Source: VRUE01 sp963742535 (lineage in GTDB: Bacteria; Actinomycetota; Thermoleophilia; Solirubrobacterales; 70-9). From it: 64,000 nt of DNA. The stretch spans positions 1,488,001-1,552,000 of the forward strand of contig CAVUMC010000002.1 of NCBI GenBank assembly GCA_963742535.1, read 5' to 3'. Both the position numbers and the translations under genes were made by a program. Below the pieces are notes generated by a model. That model was not told the origin of the DNA. It was given only the letters and a program-made list of their open reading frames with translations, and made no database searches. Below, piece after piece: positions 52,601 to 60,332 of the stretch; positions within the stretch are counted from its first letter, which is position 1; the number at the start of each line of letters is the position of its first letter.

Positions 52601-53839
52601 TCAGGTGTCGAGCTCGCTCAGCAGCTCGACCCAGTCGCGCAGCAGGCGCGGTGAGAGGAACTCCTTGCGGGCATGTTCCTTGCCGGCCCGGCCGAGGCGC
52701 TTGCCCAGCTCGGGGTCGGCGAGGATCTCCAGACAGCGCTCGGCGCACTGCTCGGAGGAGTCGACCAGGAAGCCGGTCTCGCCGTCTGAGATCTGCAGCG
52801 GGATGCCGCCGACGTTGCCGCCGATCGTCGGCCGCCCCTTCCAGAGCGCCTCGGTGACGGTTAGGCCAAAGCCCTCGCGGATCGACTTCTGCAGGCAGAC
52901 GTCGGACTGGGACTGGAAGGCATTGACCTCGATCGCCCCGACGTTGTTGAGGTTGTTGAGGATCTTGATGTCCTCGTCGTTTTCGGCGTACTCGAAGGTG
53001 TGCTGGAAGAACTCCCAGCCCTCCGGGTCGTCTGTCGCCATCGAGCCGACCAGGGCGAGCTGCGCCTCGGGGACCTGCTTGGTCACCTCGCGGTAGGCGT
53101 CGATCACGCCCATCGGGTCCTTCCAGGGGTCGAAGCGCGAGACCTGGGTGATCAGCGGCCGGTCGACGTCGATGCCGAACTGGCGGCAGACGAAGGCGGC
53201 GTCGTCGGGCGAGAAGGCCATGTTCTTCGGCGAGAGCGGGTCGATCGCCGGCGGGATGATGCGTACCCCGTTGTCCATGTCAACGCCCTTCGGCACGTAG
53301 GTCGGCAGGTGCCAGACGGTCGCGTCGTACTCTTCGATCATCGGCTGCAGGCGGGCGATCGGCGCCGGATTGGGCTCGGAGAGATCGATGTGGCAGCGCC
53401 AGATCCAGTTGCGGCTCTTCGCCTGGGCTCCGCGCTTGAGCCCGATCGGCTGCGGGTCGTGGACGATGATCGTGTCCCATTCGCCCTGAAGGCCCTCGGC
53501 GTTGATCGCGTTGATCTCGTCGAACAGCGCCCATTCCTCGTCGCTCAGCGTCTCCTCGGCGCCCTGCAGCGAGTTATGGAGCAGCTTGGTCGCGTTGTAG
53601 AACTCCTCTTTGCCGAAGATCACGTGCCAATGGGCATCGATGCCGATGTCCCGCATCAGCGGCACGATCGTGTAGAGGATCTCCGAGACGCCGCCGCCGA
53701 AAGCAGTGGCGCTGACGTGCAGAACGCGGTGGCCTTTCATCGGCTCCGCCAGCTCGCGAATCCGTTCGACAGTCTCCTTGCCGGCGATGTGGGTGTAGTC
53801 GGCGAGGGACTTCTGACCTAGGGAGATTTCCTGAAGCAT
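52601..53839 (-). CDS. treT: TreT-type trehalose synthase (GT4)
   Basis: 412 residues similar to TreT, which makes trehalose directly from a nucleoside diphosphate glucose and glucose. Seen: VLHVSATAFGGGVSEILYT, VHDPQPIGLK, WRCHIDLSEPN, RFDPWKDPMGVIDAYR and the GT4 catalytic REGFGLTVTEALWKGRPTIG. Start ATG 53839 with TAGAAC 6 nt upstream. The 3' end is 9 nt from that of otsA. Two trehalose-type routes side by side suggest osmotic or desiccation protection. Confidence 0.85.
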   Translation of the reverse strand: MLQEISLGQKSLADYTHIAGKETVERIRELAEPMKGHRVLHVSATAFGGGVSEILYTIVPLMRDIGIDAHWHVIFGKEEFYNATKLLHNSLQGAEETLSDEEWALFDEINAINAEGLQGEWDTIIVHDPQPIGLKRGAQAKSRNWIWRCHIDLSEPNPAPIARLQPMIEEYDATVWHLPTYVPKGVDMDNGVRIIPPAIDPLSPKNMAFSPDDAAFVCRQFGIDVDRPLITQVSRFDPWKDPMGVIDAYREVTKQVPEAQLALVGSMATDDPEGWEFFQHTFEYAENDEDIKILNNLNNVGAIEVNAFQSQSDVCLQKSIREGFGLTVTEALWKGRPTIGGNVGGIPLQISDGETGFLVDSSEQCAERCLEILADPELGKRLGRAGKEHARKEFLSPRLLRDWVELLSELDT

Positions 53840-53900
53840 CGGGGAGTTCTACATCGCCCGGCGGTCGCCTGACCTTTAGCCCGGGATCGACCAGCCCGAG

Positions 53901-55040
53901 CTAGCCCCCTGGGCGCTTGCCCAGGGTCACGTCGACCTCTTCGCGGTGGTTGCCGTCGCGGAGGATCTCGAGGTGGACCGTCTGGCCGGGCTGGTGGATC
54001 GAGATGAAGTGAGCCAGGTCTTCGGGCTGGATGATCGGGTGGCCGTCGACCGAGAGGATCACGTCACCGCCGGTTTCGTAGGGAATTGCCTGGAAATCGA
54101 GCCTGCTGTCGCCGCCGCGCAGCCCGGCTTCGTCGGCCGGGCCGCCCGAGACCACTTCGGAAATCAAGCCGCCGTGGTCCGTGTCGAGGCCGAGCTTGTC
54201 GGCGAGCTGGGGATAGACGGACTGGATCGCGACGCCGATATAGGCGTATTCGGCTTCCCCCTTTTCTTCCAGCTGAGCCACCGAGCGCTTGATCGCCGAG
54301 ACCGGCACGGCGAAGCCGACGCCCGAGTTGGAGCCCGAGTTGGTCTCGATCTGCTCGTTGATGCCGAGCACCCGCGCCCCCGCGTCGAGCAGTGGGCCGC
54401 CCGAGTTGCCCGGGTTGATCGAGGCGTCGGTCTGGATCGCGCCCTCAATCTGGAACTTGGTCAGCGATTCGACCGAGCGGTCGGTTGCCGAGACCACCCC
54501 CACGGAAAGCGATTGCTGCTCGCCGAAGGGACTGCCGATCGCCGCCACCGGCTGGCCGACGACCAGGTCGTTGTCGTCGCCGAGCTGCAGCGGATGCAGC
54601 TCGAAACCGTCGGGATCGACTTCGAGCAGGGCGACGTCGGCGAAGGGGTCGAAGCCGACGATCTTCGCCGGCACCGTGTTGCGGTCGGGGAACTCGATGA
54701 AGACTTCCTTTGCCGTCTTGCGACTGCCGCTCGATTCATCGGTGACGACGTGGGCGTTGGTGACGATTTTGCCGCCCTTGTCCAGCACGAAGCCGGAGCC
54801 CTCGGCTGAGCCGCCTTCACCGCGGAAGACCGAACGAATCGTGACCACTCCCGGCGAGGCCTCGCGGAAGACCTCGGCTGCGTCGAAGCCGTGCTCGGCC
54901 GTCTGCACCGCCACCTGTGGCGCCGCTTCGGTGACCGTGGTCACCCGCGCGGTGGAACTGGAGCCGTCGTTGTCGCTGCCGCCACAGCCCGCCAGCGCGA
55001 TCGCCAGCGCCGCGATGGCGGCTAGAGCGCGCGCCCTCAC
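53901..55040 (-). CDS. HtrA/DegP-like serine protease with PDZ domain, lipoprotein
   Basis: 379 residues. Lipobox-like signal (LAAIAALAIALAGC), then a trypsin-like domain with the triad His in IVTNAHVVTDE, Asp in DPFADVALLEV and Ser in INPGNSGGPLLDAG, and a C-terminal PDZ domain (GLISEVVSGGPADEAGL, VILSVDGHPI). It acts on misfolded envelope proteins. The ATG overlaps the stop of the histidine kinase gene by 4 nt, so it belongs to a regulator-kinase-protease operon reminiscent of envelope stress systems. Confidence 0.93.
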   Translation of the reverse strand: MRARALAAIAALAIALAGCGGSDNDGSSSTARVTTVTEAAPQVAVQTAEHGFDAAEVFREASPGVVTIRSVFRGEGGSAEGSGFVLDKGGKIVTNAHVVTDESSGSRKTAKEVFIEFPDRNTVPAKIVGFDPFADVALLEVDPDGFELHPLQLGDDNDLVVGQPVAAIGSPFGEQQSLSVGVVSATDRSVESLTKFQIEGAIQTDASINPGNSGGPLLDAGARVLGINEQIETNSGSNSGVGFAVPVSAIKRSVAQLEEKGEAEYAYIGVAIQSVYPQLADKLGLDTDHGGLISEVVSGGPADEAGLRGGDSRLDFQAIPYETGGDVILSVDGHPIIQPEDLAHFISIHQPGQTVHLEILRDGNHREEVDVTLGKRPGG

Positions 55041-56104
55041 GCTGTCGCCCGGGGAGCCACTACGGGCTCCGCCACGCCGGTGCGAGAGCGCGGAAGGTCG
55101 AGGGTGAAGGCGGTGAAGCGCTTGCTCGACGCGATCGCAACGCGGCCGTCCATGCGCTGGGCAAGCTCGCGGGCAATCGCCAATCCCAGTCCCGAGCCGC
55201 CGGCCGAATCGGCCGTGTAGAAGCGCTCGAAGATGCGGCTGTGGACGCGGCGTGGGATGCCGGGACCGTCGTCGGAAACGGTCAGCTCGGCGCGGCGGTT
55301 GACGGAGTAGGTGGTCACGGTCACCTTGGTGCCCTCGGGGGTGTGGGTGAGGGCGTTGTCGAGCAGGATACGGATGACCTGGCGCACGCGGTCCGGATCG
55401 GCGCTGGCGATCACCGGCAGGTCGGGGGTGCGCAGCTCCAGCCGCGAGCCGCGGCGGTCGGCCCGCGGACCGAACTCACGGGCAACTTCGCGGGCCAGTG
55501 AGCCCAGGTCAACGTTGTTGCTCTTCATCGCCACCGCACCAGCGTCGAGCTGGGAGAGGTCGAGCAAGTCGGTGGTGAGCTTGGTCAGGCGGGTGATCTG
55601 CTCACGCATCGTGTGCACGAACTCGGCCCGCTCCTCGGGGCTGGGGTCCTCCTCCTCGAGCAGTTCGACGAAGCCACCGAGGCTGAAGATCGGCGTGCGC
55701 AGCTCGTGTGAGGCGTTGGCGATGAACTGCTTGCGGGCGCTGTCGAGCTCAGCCAGGCGCCGCTGCATCTCATTGAAGGTGCGGGCGAGCTGCCCGAGCT
55801 GACCCGCCGCGGAGATCGGAATCGGCTGTTCAAAGTTGCCATCGGCGACTTTGCGGGCGGCGTCCTGGAGGCTGCGGATGCTGGTGCTCGCCACGCGGGC
55901 GTAATAAGTACCGATGCCTCCCGCAAGCAGGATCGCGAGCAGGCCGGCGATCAGGATCTGACCTTTGACTGAGTCGAGGCCACTGGCGGCGCCACCGATC
56001 GCCACCGTGTAGACGTAGATGAGGAAGGCCGTACCGGCGGCGATGCCGACGCAGATCAGCCCGATCCGGTTGCCAAGCCGAGTGGGTCTGAACCGCCGCG
56101 GCAT
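55037..56104 (-). CDS. Sensor histidine kinase
   Basis: 355 residues: two helices (about 13-33 and 47-67) with only a short external loop, a HAMP segment (SIRSLQDAARKVADGNFEQ), the phospho-acceptor SHELRTPIFSLGGFVELLEE, and an ATPase domain with ILLDNALTHTPEGT, VSDDGPGIP and GGSGLGLAIARELAQRM. The tiny external part suggests it senses the membrane itself or a partner such as the downstream protease. It lies 27 nt after the response regulator gene. Confidence 0.93.
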   Translation of the reverse strand: MPRRFRPTRLGNRIGLICVGIAAGTAFLIYVYTVAIGGAASGLDSVKGQILIAGLLAILLAGGIGTYYARVASTSIRSLQDAARKVADGNFEQPIPISAAGQLGQLARTFNEMQRRLAELDSARKQFIANASHELRTPIFSLGGFVELLEEEDPSPEERAEFVHTMREQITRLTKLTTDLLDLSQLDAGAVAMKSNNVDLGSLAREVAREFGPRADRRGSRLELRTPDLPVIASADPDRVRQVIRILLDNALTHTPEGTKVTVTTYSVNRRAELTVSDDGPGIPRRVHSRIFERFYTADSAGGSGLGLAIARELAQRMDGRVAIASSKRFTAFTLDLPRSRTGVAEPVVAPRATA

Positions 56105-56131
56105 CAGCGCCTCCTTCTGGGGTGCAAGGTC

Positions 56132-56827
56132 CTACTCCCGGAAGCGATAGCCGACCCCACGCACGGTGAAGAGGAACTCCGGCTCCTTGGGGTCTTTCTC
56201 GAGCTTCTCGCGCAGGTGGCGAATGTGGACGTCAACGGTGCGTGGATCGCGGTACTCGGAGTCGCCCCAGACGTGCTCGAGCAAGGTCTCGCGGCTCAGT
56301 ACCCGGCCGGGAGAACGCGCTAGGGCGCCGAGGATCTCGAACTCGACGTAGGTCACTTGGATCTCCTCGTCGCGCAGGGTGACCATGCGACGGCCGAAGT
56401 CGATCACCAGGTCGCCCTGGTCGATCGTCTCCTCGTCGGGCGGATCGGCGGCCATGCGCGAGCGGCGCAGCGCGGCCTTGACCCTGCTGCGGAACTCGCG
56501 CATCGAGAAAGGCTTGGTGATGTAGTCGTCGGCGCCGACCTCGAGGCCGGCAACCTTGTCGGTCTCCGAACCCTTGGCGGTCAGCATGATGATCGGCACC
56601 TGGCTGCGCGAACGCAGCTCGCGGCAGACTTCGACGCCGTCCAGCTTGGGCAGCATCAGGTCGAGGATGACGAGATCAAAGCGCGCCTCATCGAAGCGCT
56701 GCAGGGCTTCGCGCCCATCTTGGGCAGAAGTGACGTGATAGCCGTCCTTGCGCAGTGGGTAGGAGAGCAGGGTCTGAATTGACTGCTCGTCGTCTACGAG
56801 GAGGATGCGCGTGGATCCGTTCGGCAT
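56132..56827 (-). CDS. OmpR/PhoB-type response regulator
   Basis: 231 residues: receiver domain with LLVDDEQSIQTLLSY, the phosphorylated Asp in LVILDLMLPKLDG and Lys in IMLTAKGSETDK, then a winged-helix domain (LARSPGRVLSRETLLEHVWG, RTVDVHIRHLREKLEKDP). It is the first gene of the three-gene operon. TATCCT lies exactly 6 nt before the ATG. Confidence 0.95.
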   Translation of the reverse strand: MPNGSTRILLVDDEQSIQTLLSYPLRKDGYHVTSAQDGREALQRFDEARFDLVILDLMLPKLDGVEVCRELRSRSQVPIIMLTAKGSETDKVAGLEVGADDYITKPFSMREFRSRVKAALRRSRMAADPPDEETIDQGDLVIDFGRRMVTLRDEEIQVTYVEFEILGALARSPGRVLSRETLLEHVWGDSEYRDPRTVDVHIRHLREKLEKDPKEPEFLFTVRGVGYRFRE

Positions 56828-56833
56828 AAAAAG

Positions 56834-56839
56834 AGGATA
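56834..56839 (-). promoter_or_regulatory. Candidate -10 box for the response regulator operon, leaderless
   Basis: Minus-strand TATCCT lies exactly 6 nt before the ATG at 56827. Confidence 0.45.
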
Positions 56840-56946
56840 TTCGCTCCTGGAAGCCGCATATTGCGGCTATGTGGTGCCAGGGGGAGATCAGCAGTTGGAC
56901 ATATGTGCGAGTACCAACTACTAAGGTTGCAGAATAGGGAGCCGAT

Positions 56947-57135
56947 ATGAGACGCAGGATGCAGCCAAGACAGCTAAAGAGCCTTGTCGAGTCGGGCCAC
57001 TACAAGCCCGAGCCATCGCTGATTGCCGACGCAATGCTGCAGCGGCGCGGCGTGCGCGAGCTGCTCACCAGCGAGGGCTTCATGCGAGCTGGTCAAATCC
57101 CCCCGGCTTCGCAAGTTCGCCACCGGGCAGCCTGA
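56947..57135 (+). CDS. Small protein with FlgM-like segment
   Basis: 62 residues. RQLKSLVESGHYKPEPSLIA followed by DAMLQRR resembles the C-terminal sigma-binding part of FlgM anti-sigma factors (pattern I.sG.Y.vdp..iAdamL). No flagellar gene is in the window, so an anti-sigma role is only a suggestion. ATG 56947 has GGGAG upstream; ATG 56959 is an alternative. Its last ~19 codons overlap the 3' end of the convergent thiL gene. Confidence 0.5.
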   Translation: MRRRMQPRQLKSLVESGHYKPEPSLIADAMLQRRGVRELLTSEGFMRAGQIPPASQVRHRAA

Positions 57136-58069
57136 CCTCGACTCCTGAGCCGGCGACGACCTCGCCGATACGCGTGAGCGCGATGCCTTCGGCGCTCCGC
57201 ACCGATCCGATTGCCTCGTCGAGCCGCTCTGGGGGAATGCTGGCCAGCAGCTCGTAGTCCTCGCCCGCGCTGAGGACGAGTTGCCAAGGGTCGTGACTGA
57301 GCGCCTCGGCGAGCTCGTCAAGGCCCGCGGCGCGGGGAATGGCTCCGGCCTCGATCTGGAGTCCCACCTCGCTCGCCGCGGCGATGTGCGCAGCGTCGCC
57401 GCTGAGGCCATCGCTGACGTCGATCATCGCCGTCGCTCCAACTCCCGCGAGCGCTCGTCCTGCCGCCAGGCGCGGTTGCGGCTCGAGTTGGCGCTGGATC
57501 AGCACCGAAGCGAGAGTTGACCCCACTCTGGGTGGGTCAACTCTCGCTTCGGCATCGAGCAGAGCCAGGCCGGCCCCAGCGCCACCAAGATCGCCGGTAA
57601 GGACCAGGACATCGCCGGGGCTCGCCCCGCCCCGGCTGACGAGCGCTCCTGCGCTTGGCGTGTGGCCGACCACGGTGATCGCCAGAAACAGCACCGGAGA
57701 GCGGGTTATGTCGCCGCCGACGAGGCTGGTGCCGGTGGATTCGGCCAGTCCCAGCATCCCCTCGAGCAGATCGACGCACTCGTCCTCGCCGAAGTCGCCG
57801 GGCAGGCCGAGCACGGCGTAGGCCTCTCCGGCCTCGGCGCCCATCGCGGCGAGGTCGGAGAGCGCCGTGGCAAGGGCCTTATGGCCGATTTGGGCCGCGG
57901 TGGCATCGCCGCGGTGGAAGTGGACGCCGTCGACGAGGGCATCCACCGAGGTCGCGGTTGCCCCCTCCGGCACCGTGATCGCAGCGTCGTCGCCGCTGCC
58001 CAGGCGAATGCGCGGGCCAGCAGCGGGTAGTCGCTCCCGTATTCGCGCCAAGAGCTCAAACTCGGCCAT
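57080..58069 (-). CDS. thiL: Thiamine-monophosphate kinase
   Basis: 329 residues; phosphorylates thiamine monophosphate to the diphosphate cofactor. Seen: GSGDDAAITVPEG, VDALVDGVHFHRGDATAAQI, ALSDLAAMGAEAGEA, GGDITRSPVL, AMIDVSDGLSGDAAHIA and LSAGEDYELLASIP. Between TGDLGGAGAGLALLDAEARV and LIQRQLEPQPR the chain carries a segment encoded by a 19-bp inverted repeat with a 10-nt loop (57505-57552), a likely in-frame insertion in a variable loop. GACAAT lies exactly 6 nt before the ATG. Confidence 0.94.
   Translation of the reverse strand: MAEFELLARIRERLPAAGPRIRLGSGDDAAITVPEGATATSVDALVDGVHFHRGDATAAQIGHKALATALSDLAAMGAEAGEAYAVLGLPGDFGEDECVDLLEGMLGLAESTGTSLVGGDITRSPVLFLAITVVGHTPSAGALVSRGGASPGDVLVLTGDLGGAGAGLALLDAEARVDPPRVGSTLASVLIQRQLEPQPRLAAGRALAGVGATAMIDVSDGLSGDAAHIAAASEVGLQIEAGAIPRAAGLDELAEALSHDPWQLVLSAGEDYELLASIPPERLDEAIGSVRSAEGIALTRIGEVVAGSGVEVRLPGGELAKPGGFDQLA
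57505..57552. repeat. Perfect inverted repeat inside thiL
   Basis: CCGAAGCGAGAGTTGACCC (57505-57523) and GGGTCAACTCTCGCTTCGG (57534-57552) are perfect 19-bp inverted complements with a 10-nt spacer. The arm length equals that of the four palindromic elements but the conserved core is absent. It is entirely coding and keeps the thiL frame open. Confidence 0.85.
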
Positions 58070-58075
58070 ATCCCC

Positions 58076-58081
58076 ATTGTC
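58076..58081 (-). promoter_or_regulatory. Candidate -10 box for thiL
   Basis: Minus-strand GACAAT lies exactly 6 nt before the thiL ATG. Confidence 0.3.
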
Positions 58082-58121
58082 CCCGCTCGCTGGCCAGTGC
58101 CGTCACTAAGGTGCGACGGAC

Positions 58122-59174
58122 GTGGAGCGTCGTCAACCCCTTCTCCATCGCATCGGCGAGGCCGGTGCGAAATTCGGCACCAAACCCCCGCGCAGCAAGC
58201 GGGTGCGGTTGGCGATCCAGATCGGCATCGCCGTCGTCGTCTTCGGCTTCCTCGTCCTTACCGTCGTCGACCAGTGGGCCGAGATCCAGGATAAGGGCGT
58301 GCATTTCCATGTCCTTTGGCTGATCCCCGCTTTCATCATCCTGCCGATCTTCTACGCGCTCAATGCGGTGGGTTGGGACTTGATCCTGCGCTTTCTCGGT
58401 TACAAGCTCGGCGCTGGTCAGGCGCAGGTCGCCTGGGGGCAGCCGCTGCTCGCCCGCTATGTGCCCGGAAGCGTCCTCTATGTATTGGGGAGGGTGCTGC
58501 TTTCCGAGCGCGTCGGGGTGCCGCGGCGGCTGACGGTGGCCAGCATCGTCTACGAACAGGCGCTACAGGCAACCTCGGCGATCATCGTCGCCGCTTACTT
58601 CCTGATCGTCCATCCCGATCTAGAAGGGCAGCCCCTGCGTTGGGGAATCCTGCTGCTGATCCCACTTCTCATCGTGCTTTTGCACCCGCGTGTCTTTGGG
58701 CCGCTGGCCAATCGTGTGCTGCGCGCCTTCGGTCGGGAGCCGCTGCCTGAGGTGATGTCGCTGGGCGGTGTGATTGCGGTGATGGCTTTCTACGTCCTCA
58801 ACTGGGGGGTGATCGCCGTCGGCATCTACTGCGTTGCTCGCTCGGTCAGTTCGATCCCGCCCAGTCAGATACTCGTCGCCGGGGCGGCCCAAGCCTTTGG
58901 TTACGTGGCGGCTCTGGCGACGTTGGTTGCCCCCGCCGGGCTCGGAATCCGCGACGCCGCCTTTGCCTGGTCGTTCAAGGTCGCGGCGCCCGGAGACAGT
59001 TTCGCGGTCGCTTCGCTGATCGCGATCGTGGTGCGCGGCGTGCAGACGGTGGTCGAGGTCCTCTACGTCGGGATCGTCACCGCTCTCGGCAGGCGCGAGG
59101 GGTGGTCCGTTCACACCGGGGTGATCCATCCGTCGCCCGAGGAGGAAGCTGCGGTCGCTGCTGAAGAGGTTTAG
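58122..59174 (+). CDS. UPF0104/YbhN-type membrane protein (lysylphosphatidylglycerol synthase TM fold)
   Basis: 350 residues with about eight helices. Family marks: an early helix ending in VVDQWAEIQ, WGQPLLARYVPGSVLYVLGR (the conserved RYVPG/G.v block), an ...TVASIVYEQALQATSAI region and VAPAGLGIRDAAFAWSFKV near the end. Relatives act as lipid flippases or unlinked parts of MprF-like enzymes; the role here is unknown. GTG 58122 has TAAGGT 9 nt upstream. It is divergent from thiL. Confidence 0.8.
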   Translation: MERRQPLLHRIGEAGAKFGTKPPRSKRVRLAIQIGIAVVVFGFLVLTVVDQWAEIQDKGVHFHVLWLIPAFIILPIFYALNAVGWDLILRFLGYKLGAGQAQVAWGQPLLARYVPGSVLYVLGRVLLSERVGVPRRLTVASIVYEQALQATSAIIVAAYFLIVHPDLEGQPLRWGILLLIPLLIVLLHPRVFGPLANRVLRAFGREPLPEVMSLGGVIAVMAFYVLNWGVIAVGIYCVARSVSSIPPSQILVAGAAQAFGYVAALATLVAPAGLGIRDAAFAWSFKVAAPGDSFAVASLIAIVVRGVQTVVEVLYVGIVTALGRREGWSVHTGVIHPSPEEEAAVAAEEV

Positions 59175-59201
59175 GTGGATGACCCCTCCTCAGGTAAGCG
59201 C

Positions 59202-60299
59202 TTACAGCGGGATTCGAGCTCCTAGCTGGTAGGCCGTGAGGGCCAGGACCAGAGTTTGTAGGGCGCGATCCCGCGAGAGAGCTGCGAGAGGCAATGGCCA
59301 GAGGAGGTACCAGGGGAGGAGCCAGGCGGTGGCTAGGAGGAGGCCGGTGGTGGCCCAAGCTGTGGCGCGGAGCCAGTCTCCGCCGCGGGCGGTCCAGGTG
59401 AGGAGGTAGGCGACCAGGGCGGCGAAGAGGACACCGAAGGCCAGGCGGGTGGTGTCGGGGTCGAGACCGGTGAGGCGGGCCGTGGTGATCGGGGGGCTCA
59501 TGTAGCTGGTGCGCCCCTGGTTCTCGCCGGCTAGGGCGAAGGCGTGGAGCCAGTTCCAGCCGAACCCGACCCATCCCGCGGCTGCTAGCACCCCAGCCGC
59601 CGCGAGTACTCCCAACAACAGCCTGCCGATGGGCCGAAAGCGTGTCGATATGTCACCTTTTCGGCCCGTCGGCAGCTGTCCCAGTAGGGCGAATGGGAGG
59701 GCTATGGCGGCGGTGGGCTTGGTGAGGGTGGCGGCGAGCAGGGCGGCGCCGGCGGAGAGCTCGCGGGCGGTGAACACGCCGACGATGCCTAGGGTCATCA
59801 GCAGTACGGCAATTGAGTCGTTGTGGGGGCCGCCGACGACGTGGACCAGGACCAGCGGGTTGAGGGCGACGAAGGCGGCAGCGCGGGTCGGGTCGATGCC
59901 GCGACTGGGGGCGAGCCGAGCGACGAGCACGGCGATCCCCAGGACCGCTGCTGCGGAGGCTGCCTTGAGCAGGTAGACGGCGGCTTCGACCGGGAGCCAG
60001 GCGAGCGGGTAGGTGGACAGAGTGAAGAGGGGACCGTAGGCGCTGGTCGTTTCGGTCCAGGTGACGTGGGCGAACGCGGCGTCCGTTGGGGCGCTTGATG
60101 GGGGGTGGACGTAAGGGTTGAGCCCGTGCAGGACGCCGAGCCGGGCGTAGTCGACGTAGCTGTAGACGTCGTGGGAGAGCAGCGGCGGGAGGCAGGCAAA
60201 GATGCCGAGGAGGACGACAATCGCGACCCAGATTGTCCGGTGGCCGAGACGGGGAGCCCAAACGAGCACGCCGAGGTAGGCGAGGAATCCCGCCCACAT
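59202..60299 (-). CDS. Membrane mannosyltransferase-like protein (MptA/B or GT87 type)
   Basis: 365 residues with ten or so helices. The first external loop has LLSHDVYSYVDYARLGVLHG and NPYVHPP, the acidic catalytic region typical of polyprenyl-phosphomannose-dependent mannosyltransferases, followed by AYGPLFTLSTYPL and GGPHNDSIAVLLM. These add sugars to lipoglycans outside the membrane. The gene starts 34 nt after the penicillin-binding protein stop in the same direction; ATG 60299 is the first good start. Confidence 0.75.
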   Translation of the reverse strand: MWAGFLAYLGVLVWAPRLGHRTIWVAIVVLLGIFACLPPLLSHDVYSYVDYARLGVLHGLNPYVHPPSSAPTDAAFAHVTWTETTSAYGPLFTLSTYPLAWLPVEAAVYLLKAASAAAVLGIAVLVARLAPSRGIDPTRAAAFVALNPLVLVHVVGGPHNDSIAVLLMTLGIVGVFTARELSAGAALLAATLTKPTAAIALPFALLGQLPTGRKGDISTRFRPIGRLLLGVLAAAGVLAAAGWVGFGWNWLHAFALAGENQGRTSYMSPPITTARLTGLDPDTTRLAFGVLFAALVAYLLTWTARGGDWLRATAWATTGLLLATAWLLPWYLLWPLPLAALSRDRALQTLVLALTAYQLGARIPL

Positions 60300-60332
60300 C
60301 GCGGCGAAGGCGACCCCCGGCGCGAGGCTCAG

